A stretch of 21,371 nt of DNA, taken from assembly GCA_023430975.1 (NCBI GenBank), contig JAEYYB010000047.1, forward strand, positions 1-21,371, given 5' to 3'. Within the stretch, counting starts at the first letter, position 1, and each line of letters opens with the position of its first letter. The DNA is from Bacillota bacterium. GTDB lineage: Bacteria; Bacillota; Clostridia; Acetivibrionales; DSM-2933. Under the pieces are notes generated by a model that was not told where the DNA came from, made no database searches, and saw only the letters and a program-made list of their open reading frames with translations. Made by a program: the position numbers and the translations under genes. Positions 7,682 to 14,245 of this stretch are shown piece after piece.

Positions 7682-9028
7682 ATGTTTAAAAGATTATTTT
7701 TCTTAATTCTTTATTTTCTTAGTCCTTTAGTTCTAACTATTGCAATTTTTAGCTCAAATGTAACAAGATATAGCAATTTTAAGCTTTTTGTGCCTATGCT
7801 TCTTGGAACAATATCATATACATGGCTTATATTTGAGTTTGTATTAAGTGCCAGACCTAAATTTATAGAAAGATATTTTGGTCTTGATAAATTTTATAGA
7901 TTTCATGGATTAATAGCTATAATTTCTGTTATCTTAGTATTCATACACAAAACATTATTTACAGGGTTAATGGGCGAGTTTTCTACTAGTGAAATGGGTG
8001 ATAAAGCTTGGATTAGTTTTTTGATTGTTGTCATTCTCGCTTTAGTTTTTATGACTGATTTAGTAGTAAAATATTTCAAGCCTCTCTTTAAATTTAGAAA
8101 ACTACTGGAGAAAATTAAAATTGCAAAATATGAGTATCAGGTGGCAATTCACAATATATCAATTATTGGACTTATATTGATGTTTATTCATGTTATGATG
8201 ACATATGGGGCAAAGACTAATTTACTTATAAGAGCTATTTTTATTCTATACTTTTTAATTGGAATAACATTTTACTTGTATCATAAGGTAGTAAGGATAT
8301 TTATACTCAAAAAAAATATATTTATAATAAAAGAATTAATTAAAGAGTCGGAAAACATGTATACTTTAAATCTTACACCCGAAAATGGAAGGATTTTTTC
8401 TTATAAGCCCGGACAATTTGGCTTTATAAGAATACTAGGAAAGAATGTCAATCCTGAGGAGCATCCATTTTCTTTTTCATCGGCACCTACAAATAAAGAG
8501 TATATTTCTGTTACCATAAAGGAGATTGGTGATTTTACATCATCTATAAAAAATTCAGAATCAGGATACAAAGTATATTTAGATGCACCATATGGTACTT
8601 TCAGCTATCTTAATTATAAGGATGAGGAAGGAATTGTCTTAATATCAGGAGGAGTAGGAATCACACCAGCTTTGAGCATGTTAAGATATATCTATAAGAA
8701 TGATAGAAGCAAAAAAGCAGTATTGATTTGGGGCATAAACAATCAAAATGAAATTATTAATAGAGAAGAATTGGGTAGAATGCAAAAGGAGTTAAAAAAT
8801 TTTAAATTTGTACCTGTTGTATATAAAGAAGATGATTCATGGACAGGTGAAAAGGGTATTATAAATATAGACATAATCCAACGTGCTTTGGAGAAGCATG
8901 ATATTAATATATATAAACAAGGTTATTATATTTGTGGGCCTTCAATAATGTTGAACACAGTATTAAAAGCATTAAAAGATATGGGAATAAAGCGTAAATA
9001 TATACATTACGAGAAGTTTTCACTATAG
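7682..9028 (+). CDS. NOX/ferric-reductase-like transmembrane flavocytochrome
   Basis: A 448-residue membrane oxidoreductase. I place the start at 7682 (MFKRLFF) because GGAG at 7672-7675 is 6 bases before it; the ATG at 7670 has no site. The N-terminal part has about six membrane helices with paired histidines H75/H89 and H157/H170 (H-x13-H and H-x12-H), the arrangement that holds two stacked hemes in ferric reductases and NADPH oxidases. The cytoplasmic part is a ferredoxin-NADP-reductase module: YKPGQFGF, the FAD motif HPFSFSS (261-267), the nucleotide-binding GGVGITP (323-329) and CGPS (418-421). Such proteins pass electrons from NAD(P)H across the membrane to an outer acceptor. The next gene encodes an anchored b5-like protein, likely its partner. 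Natural acceptor (Fe3+, Cu2+, O2 or another) unknown. Confidence 0.9.
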   Translation: MFKRLFFLILYFLSPLVLTIAIFSSNVTRYSNFKLFVPMLLGTISYTWLIFEFVLSARPKFIERYFGLDKFYRFHGLIAIISVILVFIHKTLFTGLMGEFSTSEMGDKAWISFLIVVILALVFMTDLVVKYFKPLFKFRKLLEKIKIAKYEYQVAIHNISIIGLILMFIHVMMTYGAKTNLLIRAIFILYFLIGITFYLYHKVVRIFILKKNIFIIKELIKESENMYTLNLTPENGRIFSYKPGQFGFIRILGKNVNPEEHPFSFSSAPTNKEYISVTIKEIGDFTSSIKNSESGYKVYLDAPYGTFSYLNYKDEEGIVLISGGVGITPALSMLRYIYKNDRSKKAVLIWGINNQNEIINREELGRMQKELKNFKFVPVVYKEDDSWTGEKGIINIDIIQRALEKHDINIYKQGYYICGPSIMLNTVLKALKDMGIKRKYIHYEKFSL

Positions 9029-9102
9029 CTATATAAGTTTAAGTTTATAAGCAAGAAATGAAAACACATAAAGCAAAAAATAAAAGCAAAGGAGAGAATC
9101 TT

Positions 9103-9468
9103 ATGAAATTTAACTTAAAGTTGTTAACTGTTGCAAATGCGATAATAATATTACTCAGTCTGTCAGCCTGTGGAAATCAAACTGATACTAATGCTCCATC
9201 TAGTCCGCAATCAAGTGCTTCATCAAGTTTAGAGAGTGAGCTAAAGGCATTTACAAAAGAAGAGTTAAAAAGTTTTGATGGAAAAAATGGAAATCCTGCT
9301 TATATTGCTATTGAAGGAAAAGTTTACGATGTAACAAATATTCCCGAGTGGAATGCCGGAAAGCATCAAGGTTTTGAAGCAGGAAATGACCTAACAAACG
9401 AGATGAAGAACTCTCCACATGGACTATCAAGGCTTGAAATGGCTAAGGTTGTGGGGATTTTAAAATGA
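9103..9468 (+). CDS. Cytochrome-b5-like heme-binding lipoprotein
   Basis: A 121-residue lipoprotein. AAAGGAGAG precedes ATG 9103 at good spacing; an in-frame ATG at 9058 has no such site. Residues 1-22 are a lipoprotein signal peptide with lipobox LSAC, lipidated at C23. Residues 24-47 are a Ser/Pro/Asn-rich tether. Residues 48-120 form a small cytochrome-b5-like heme/steroid-binding domain: FTKEELKSFDGKNGNPAYIA, then VYDVTNIPEW, with H88 (GKHQGF) and H106 (SPHG) as candidate heme ligands. It is anchored outside the membrane, 74 bases after the flavocytochrome, so co-transcription is likely. It probably accepts electrons exported by that enzyme; the pairing is inferred from position and domain logic. 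Confidence 0.88.
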   Translation: MKFNLKLLTVANAIIILLSLSACGNQTDTNAPSSPQSSASSSLESELKAFTKEELKSFDGKNGNPAYIAIEGKVYDVTNIPEWNAGKHQGFEAGNDLTNEMKNSPHGLSRLEMAKVVGILK

Positions 9469-9496
9469 TTATTTAATTATCGTTATTGTTTGGAAG

Positions 9497-9575
9497 ACTT
9501 TGTAACTGTCATGTATCGCAAAGTATATCCTATAAATAGGGATAGTGTGAGCATGACAATTGTAAAGTTTCTTTT
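9497..9575 (+). terminator. Long hairpin with T-rich tail after the flavocytochrome/b5 operon
   Basis: Arms at 9497-9513 and 9552-9568 pair in 16 of 17 positions as RNA, with two G-U pairs and one C-A mismatch. The interior holds a second small stem (TATCC with GGATA around 9526-9545). The right arm runs into TTTCTTTT. It could be a large intrinsic terminator 28 bases after the b5 gene, a structured RNA, or the relic of a small mobile element. Confidence 0.5.
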
Positions 9576-9632
9576 GGAATCACCAACATACCCAAAATGA
9601 AAATTACACAAATCAAATGAGTATCTCTCAGG

Positions 9633-9676
9633 AAAAGACCTTCATACCTATAGATAAGCAGAGTGAAGGTCTTTTT
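9633..9676 (+). terminator. Strong intrinsic terminator
   Basis: AAAAGACCTTCA (9633-9644) and TGAAGGTCTTTT (9664-9675) form a perfect 12-bp stem around a 19-base loop, ending in five Ts. It is a good Rho-independent terminator on the plus strand; the A-run on the other side (9633-9636) gives a weaker T-run for minus-strand transcripts. It lies 165 bases after the b5 gene, so it may be a back-up or may belong to a lost gene. Confidence 0.8.
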
Positions 9677-9836
9677 GTTATCAAAATTTAATTACTAAAA
9701 ATTGCATATAGATTCCAATGATTCAAATTGTATATTATAATGCTAATATGAATTATTGGATTTCAAACTATTTGATATAGCCTTCATAATTAAATGACAT
9801 ACATCCAGGTCCTGATCCTGTTTCGTATTTGCATCG

Positions 9837-10373
9837 CTACTTGCTCTTTTTATTATTTAAAAATACTTTTTGCATATCATAATCAGCATTAAAATAAACA
9901 AACAAATCTTTATTTTTAAAACCCAAAGCCTCCCAAAAACTTATCAACCTCTTCTCAAGAAACACACATTCTCCATTACTGACCTTATCCTCTTTTATAG
10001 GGTTATACATTGGTCTAGGCTCTGTTATAATATAACCTACATTGCGATTGAATTGTGTTTTGAGTGCATCTGATAAAAGTAACATGGCACATGTTCCATA
10101 CCTATTATTCCTATATTCAGGTTCAATATATAAAGAATCTATTGAAAATATATTATCACTAATGATAGATACTTCATCACCTTCTAAATCACTCGGAAGA
10201 TTATATATGTCAAAAGTATACTGATCAATATCAGCATCATCTTCTTCACATTTCTCAATATCATAATATTTTCCATGGATAGAGCCAACAAATATGAAGT
10301 TGAAGATACTTTTAAAAAAATATATTTTTAAAATCTCTATTATGATAAAATAATTTTTGATAAGTTTATTAGT
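9837..10373 (-). pseudogene. GNAT-type acetyltransferase remnant lacking its 5' end
   Basis: The minus-strand frame is open from a TAA (10374-10376) down to TAG at 9837-9839, about 178 codons. It contains no ATG, GTG or TTG until ATG 10085, which falls in the middle of the acetyl-CoA-binding segment. Residues before that ATG are clearly coding: FNFIFVGSIHGKYYDIEKC, DSLYIEPEYRNNRYGTCA (the GNAT motif, an R/Q-x-x-G-x-G/A variant), continuing into MLLLSDALKTQF and later FWEALGFKNKD, the usual C-terminal strand. So the 82-codon ORF alone is not a gene; the real gene has lost its start, or starts with a non-standard codon. After the TAG the same frame runs 22 more codons (KYETGSGPGCMSFNYEGYIK) to 9768, hinting at a nonsense mutation as well. 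Substrate unknown. Confidence 0.65.
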
Positions 10374-10396
10374 TTAAGTTTATTTAGGGAGGATAA

Positions 10397-11050
10397 ATGC
10401 TAAACTTTATTAGAAAAAGAAAGATACGGAAAATAATTGCTAGAAATGCTCAAAATGGTATATATGGTGCCACCACCCCTGGAGAATTACTCCTTTCCAA
10501 AAGAAAAACAAGAAAATTTCGAGTCAGCGTTAATGCAATCCAAAGAATAACTTTAAAGAATAGTAAGTTACGTTTGTATGATAAGATCGAAGAATGGTTG
10601 TATTTTGGCGATTGTAATCCTGCTATTGTTGTTTCAACTAACCCTGTAGTTGTTGCTGCGTATTCATATGATATCGATTGTGTAGTATTCCTTCTATATT
10701 CCCCGTATTATGCTCGAAAATATAAGTTAGAAGCAGGAATGCGATTGTTGAGTGTAAATACTTATGGAGACTGGAAAATCCAGCAGAGTGATATTGTTCG
10801 TGGTGAAAGAGCATCCGGCCCATGGAATGCATACCGTCCATTAATTGGAGACTTTTTATCTGATGATTTGGAAATAATCAAGAGAAAAAAAGAATCCATT
10901 GATGAAGAGTACTGGGAAAGATGTCGAGAATTAGCTGAAGAATATCCAAAAGTTTTTCCGGATACATATAGATTTGGCGATCCTTATTATGCTATAAATC
11001 CATCAATACTTCGTGGGGAAAAAGTAAGTCCATTTATTAATATTAGTTGA
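10397..11050 (+). CDS. Unknown protein, 217 aa, first gene of the radical SAM group
   Basis: The ATG is preceded by AGGGAGG at good spacing. The product is basic at its N-terminus (MLNFIRKRKIRKIIARNAQNG), has hydrophobic beta-strand-like runs in the middle (NPAIVVSTNPVVVAAYSYD, VVFLLYSP), then a charged helix (EIIKRKKESIDEEYWERCRE) and an aromatic/proline-rich tail. No signal peptide or clear membrane helix is present, so it is probably cytoplasmic. I recognise no family. It ends 63 bases before the zinc-ribbon protein gene and reads in the same direction, so it may be co-transcribed with the radical SAM enzyme. A 14-base direct repeat unit, TAAGTTTATT at 10361 and 10375, precedes its ribosome binding site. 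Confidence 0.75.
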   Translation: MLNFIRKRKIRKIIARNAQNGIYGATTPGELLLSKRKTRKFRVSVNAIQRITLKNSKLRLYDKIEEWLYFGDCNPAIVVSTNPVVVAAYSYDIDCVVFLLYSPYYARKYKLEAGMRLLSVNTYGDWKIQQSDIVRGERASGPWNAYRPLIGDFLSDDLEIIKRKKESIDEEYWERCRELAEEYPKVFPDTYRFGDPYYAINPSILRGEKVSPFINIS

Positions 11051-11113
11051 CTATAATACATAAAGTTTAAGGAGAAAACCCACATAAAAAGAATAGATAA
11101 TAAAAAAATAATT

Positions 11114-11578
11114 ATGAATAAACTGCAAGAACTATCAAGCAAACCTGTACCAAATAATCTATCTTGTGGTGCCATGTGTTATAGTGTTGCTTCTCCACCT
11201 GCTAGAGCAGAGTATGTGTGCCCTGTATGCCACTCAAAAACGATTTACTCAAATCAAATGTCAGGCTTTATTAGCTTTACTTTGCCTAGCATAAGAGGTA
11301 TTGTTAGATCAATTAAAATGATACTAAACTGTAATCTTGATGAATCAGAATTATGTAAAAAGTGTTTTAATGGCGAAAAGGTTCCTGAATTATGCTTTGT
11401 TATTAACTACAAAAACAATGAGGTCTATAAGGTATACACAAATAACTACTCTGATTATCTAATTTTAAAAGAATTTCTTGAGGAAAAAGTTATTCATGAT
11501 GGTTCTAGCATGGGAGAAACTCCATTGATAGACCATATTAAAACAATTGAAAAAATGACAGGAGTCAAATTAAAATGA
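11114..11578 (+). CDS. Zinc-ribbon-like Cys protein partnered with the SPASM radical SAM enzyme
   Basis: A 154-residue cytoplasmic protein counted from ATG 11114. It has C36-x2-C39 (YVCPVCHS) and C81-x2-C84 (ELCKKCF), the spacing of a zinc ribbon, plus C18 and C22 (NLSCGAMCYS) and C94. The C-terminal half is mixed alpha/beta with no recognised motif. Its stop overlaps the next start (ATGA at 11575-11578), so translation is coupled to the radical SAM enzyme, which implies a functional pair. The start is uncertain: the only good ribosome binding site (AAGGAG, ending 11074) sits 9 bases before an in-frame ATA at 11084, not before ATG 11114. An ATA start, or an ATG mutated to ATA, would add ten residues. 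No named family recognised. Confidence 0.75.
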   Translation: MNKLQELSSKPVPNNLSCGAMCYSVASPPARAEYVCPVCHSKTIYSNQMSGFISFTLPSIRGIVRSIKMILNCNLDESELCKKCFNGEKVPELCFVINYKNNEVYKVYTNNYSDYLILKEFLEEKVIHDGSSMGETPLIDHIKTIEKMTGVKLK

Positions 11579-12633
11579 CAAATTCAATTTTAGCACCATC
11601 ATTTCTTCCTACAAGTGCAGTGCTTGAAATGACTTATGAGTGTAATCATAAATGCTTATTTTGTTCATGTCCCTGGGAGTCTAAATCTGGATTTGAGAAA
11701 AGAGCACCACTTACTAAAGATGAATGGAAAACTGTCATAAAAACAATTACAGAATTAGGAGTATCCAGTATTTCATTTACCGGAGGCGAACCTTTATTAA
11801 ACAAAGATATAGTAGATATAATGATGTTTGCTGCATCACTAAAATGCTCAATGATAGAAACAGAGAACAATATTTTAGTGACCAAAAATCAACCTTTAAA
11901 AATTTACCTGATATCAAATGGATCCCTGCTATCAGATGAAATATTAAATGTCTGCTGGAATCATAACATACATTTAAGTATGAGTTTGCCTGGACTGGAT
12001 ACATATTTCTTACATACTGCATATGGCTCGCCGGATAAAATTCTTGAACTATTTAATAAAGCAAGCAGTTTTGGAGTGAATACCACTGTAAATATAACAG
12101 TTACAAAGCTTAATTTATACGAATTATATAAAATCATATCAAATTCACTTATTGCAGGTGCAGAGACTGTTCTGCTTAATAGGTTTTTACCTGGTGGACG
12201 AGGGCTTGATAATGCAGAAAAATTAATGCTTAATACAGATGAAGTGAATGAAATGCTCGATATAACAGAAGAAGTTCTAAAAACGGCTAATAGATATGGT
12301 CACGTAGGCACTGAACTTCCTAAATGTATTATTAAAAATTTAGGTAAATATAATCATCTTAAAGTCAGTACGACCTGCTCAGCAGGCAAGGATTTTTTTG
12401 TAATCGGCCCTAGCGGCTATATAAGAACTTGCAACCATTCTCCTATTGAGCTTTGTTATTATAAAGATTATGAGAACTTAAAGTCAAGCAAATACTGGAA
12501 TAGCTTTGTATTTAAAGATTATTGCCCTGATATGTGCCAAAATTGTATTGAATTATATAATTGTGACTGCGGTTGTCGTGAGGCTGCTCATGTCTTTTCT
12601 GGCAATTTAAATGATAAAGATCCTCTTTGTTAA
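11575..12633 (+). CDS. Radical SAM/SPASM-type enzyme, probable peptide or small-molecule maturase
   Basis: A 352-residue radical SAM enzyme. The [4Fe-4S]/SAM motif is C23-x3-C27-x2-C30 (CNHKCLFC) and the SAM-binding TGGEP is near residue 70. The C-terminal region is SPASM-like with many cysteines for auxiliary clusters: C268 (TTCSAG), C286 (after IGPSGYIRT), C294, C317, C321, C324, C330, C332, C334, with C352 as last residue. SPASM enzymes typically modify peptides (thioether, C-C links) or proteins such as sulfatases; IxPxGxxxxC inside the region is characteristic. It overlaps the preceding Cys protein by 4 bases. No short precursor peptide with its own start is seen nearby, so the substrate is unknown. 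It is followed by a decayed methyltransferase, a frequent partner of radical SAM genes. Confidence 0.9.
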   Translation: MTNSILAPSFLPTSAVLEMTYECNHKCLFCSCPWESKSGFEKRAPLTKDEWKTVIKTITELGVSSISFTGGEPLLNKDIVDIMMFAASLKCSMIETENNILVTKNQPLKIYLISNGSLLSDEILNVCWNHNIHLSMSLPGLDTYFLHTAYGSPDKILELFNKASSFGVNTTVNITVTKLNLYELYKIISNSLIAGAETVLLNRFLPGGRGLDNAEKLMLNTDEVNEMLDITEEVLKTANRYGHVGTELPKCIIKNLGKYNHLKVSTTCSAGKDFFVIGPSGYIRTCNHSPIELCYYKDYENLKSSKYWNSFVFKDYCPDMCQNCIELYNCDCGCREAAHVFSGNLNDKDPLC

Positions 12634-12781
12634 AAAGCTGGAACAGAAAATCGCAACAAATACCCAGTATATACCACGAAAAATAACCCATTCACTTTTC
12701 AGTTACTAATATATGTTCTAACCAGTAATAAAAACTCAACTTTAAATACTTATTGTTTGTTAAGGCTAAGGAGGGTTAATT

Positions 12782-13654
12782 ATGGTTAATAATGTTTTAG
12801 AATTTAGCACATGCAATAAAAGTATAACAAAATCACCTAACCATATTCTTGCAGCACAGATAAAGCAAAAACTTGGAATGACTAAAGGAAAGTGTGTAGA
12901 AATAAGCAGTGATGGCGGTCAAATGGGAAATGCTTTTGCCGAAGTTTCTGAACTTGAAGTTTACTTGTATAATTCATCTGAATTATCTCTTGGTATAGCC
13001 GGTATAAGGGTAGGAATAACCGAGTCAAGAGACAGAATGACTATTTTATCAGGTGAGTCTTGTTATCTTCCAATTGAAAATGATTCAATGGATTTTGTTA
13101 TAGGAATAAAATCCATATGGTCTATATCAGATTATTGTAAAGGAGTGATTGATATGTATATAGATACAAAACTCCCAGGATTTAAATTGAGGTTTGCACA
13201 GGAAATAGATATTGGATTAATTTTGGGTTTTGTCAAGGAACTGGCAGCTTATGAAAACCTTTTAAATGAAGTGGGTGCAACAGAAGAATCCTTGATGGAT
13301 GCCATCTTTAAACGTAAAATTGCTGAAGTTGTTATAGGTGAGTATGAAGAAAAGCCAGTGTGCTTTGCACTTTATTATTACAGTCTATCAACATTTATAG
13401 GGTCTCCAGGTATTTTCATCGAAGACTTGTTTGTCAAGCCGGAGATGAGGGGAAAAGGAATGGGTAAGATATTACTTTCATACTTGGCGACTCTTGCAAA
13501 GGAAAGAGCTTGTTGGGGTCTTGAATGGGCATGCCTTAATTGGAATGAGCCGTCTATAAAGTTTTATAAAGGCTTAGGATCTGTGCCAAGAGATGAATGG
13601 ACCATGTACAGGCTTCGTGGAAATGATTTGGAAAGGTTGGCTGGAAGTTTTTAA
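12782..13654 (+). CDS. Fusion of a decayed SAM-methyltransferase fragment to a GNAT acetyltransferase
   Basis: A 290-residue ORF with AAGGAGG before the ATG. Residues 1 to about 120 resemble the first half of a class I methyltransferase: ILAAQIKQKLGMTKGKCVE, a SAM motif I eroded to EISSDGGQMG (usual form D-I-G-S-G-P-G), then RMTILSGESCYLPIENDSMD. The second half of that fold is missing. Residues 125-290 are a complete GNAT N-acetyltransferase similar to diamine/spermidine acetyltransferases: acetyl-CoA loop MRGKGMGKILL, strand WACLNWNEPSIKFYKGLG. At the joint, AAAGGAG (13139-13145) sits 8 bases before ATG 13154, an intact start site for the GNAT alone (166 aa). An in-frame deletion probably fused two genes. 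The GNAT half is likely active; the methyltransferase half probably not. Confidence 0.8.
   Translation: MVNNVLEFSTCNKSITKSPNHILAAQIKQKLGMTKGKCVEISSDGGQMGNAFAEVSELEVYLYNSSELSLGIAGIRVGITESRDRMTILSGESCYLPIENDSMDFVIGIKSIWSISDYCKGVIDMYIDTKLPGFKLRFAQEIDIGLILGFVKELAAYENLLNEVGATEESLMDAIFKRKIAEVVIGEYEEKPVCFALYYYSLSTFIGSPGIFIEDLFVKPEMRGKGMGKILLSYLATLAKERACWGLEWACLNWNEPSIKFYKGLGSVPRDEWTMYRLRGNDLERLAGSF
13139..13156 (+). promoter_or_regulatory. Internal ribosome binding site and start codon for the GNAT domain
   Basis: AAAGGAG (13139-13145), 8-base spacer, ATG at 13154. The ATG is in frame with the long ORF and begins MYIDTKLPGFKLRFAQ, exactly where a free-standing acetyltransferase of usual length would start. 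It supports separate translation of the GNAT protein. Confidence 0.7.
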
Positions 13655-13730
13655 TTTTTCAATCCGAATTTCGTTGATATTTATATTAATAGTCTATTAA
13701 AAATAAATGAAATAAGTGAGGTGACCAGCA

Positions 13731-13781
13731 ATGTTTCAAGAATTATTCAAGTTGCTTACACATTTACTTTGGGTATCATAA
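13731..13781 (+). other. 16-codon gene stub with good ribosome binding site
   Basis: GAGGTGA stands 8 bases before ATG 13731, which opens MFQELFKLLTHLLWVS and then stops. The strong start for so short a peptide suggests the 5' end of a gene cut by a deletion, or a short amphipathic/hydrophobic peptide. It overlaps the end of a minus-strand stub. Confidence 0.3.
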
Positions 13782-13963
13782 GAATACACTTCCAGTAATT
13801 CAAATACGGACCACAATAAAGCCACAAATTGAAAAACTGCAAAAAGATATGTAACACGATTCCGTCTTGCATTAATGGCTAAGCACAAAATAGCAATCAA
13901 CGTAGTTGCAATTGAAAGCAACAAAAGTTCAGATCTGAGGTTTAAAAATATATTTATTTCCAT
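13736..13963 (-). pseudogene. Possible 5' stub of a membrane protein gene (two helices)
   Basis: A 75-residue minus-strand frame beginning MEINIFLNLRSELLLLSIAT with two hydrophobic helices (about residues 10-31 and 38-57) separated by the basic turn NARRNRVTY. The ending FELLE, then VYSYDTQSKCVSNLNNS, changes character abruptly where it enters the sequence of the opposing plus-strand stub. The pattern resembles the first helices of multi-helix sensor proteins, but this is too short to assign. No good ribosome binding site is near (GGAG is about 21 bases upstream). I think it is a truncated gene joined head-on to another, but a small membrane protein is possible. Confidence 0.35.
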
Positions 13964-14014
13964 AATAAATTATTTTTTAAGCTACTCCATAAAAAAATTT
14001 GTATATCTATATTA

Positions 14015-14128
14015 TATACTATATTAAAAGTGTTAATAATCTTACATTTGGCGGAGCAAATAACGAACGGTTCAACGGGATTTGCTTAAGACAAATGTAA
14101 TAGATTTATCACTTTTAATATAAGTATA
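14015..14128. repeat. Large nested inverted repeat
   Basis: Outer arms: TATACT plus ATATTAAAAGTG plus nine mostly unpaired bases plus TTACATTTG (14015-14050), against CAAATGTAA through CACTTTTAATAT to AGTATA (14092-14128), with one bulged base at 14122. Blocks of 6, 12 and 9 bp match exactly. Inside, AGCAAAT (14055-14061) pairs with ATTTGCT (14080-14086), and the innermost part holds GAACGGTTC (14065-14073). The whole would fold into one long branched hairpin on either strand. No coding frame lies in it. It could be a small non-autonomous mobile element, a structured RNA or a bidirectional terminator. Confidence 0.75.
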
Positions 14129-14245
14129 AACTATTTTGAAAATTATGTCACTTGTCTTAATTGCATTGTGCTAAAACAAATTGTTTAAGTTCTTAATCAT
14201 ATGCAAAAAGCTACGCAATACTGGGGTTATTTACAACTACAATAC

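Noticed and set aside
14015..14128. Integron attC site or IS200/IS605 end
   Set aside because: No paired RYYYAAC/GTTRRRY core at the ends and no TnpA/TnpB-like gene beside it; kept as an unassigned repeat.
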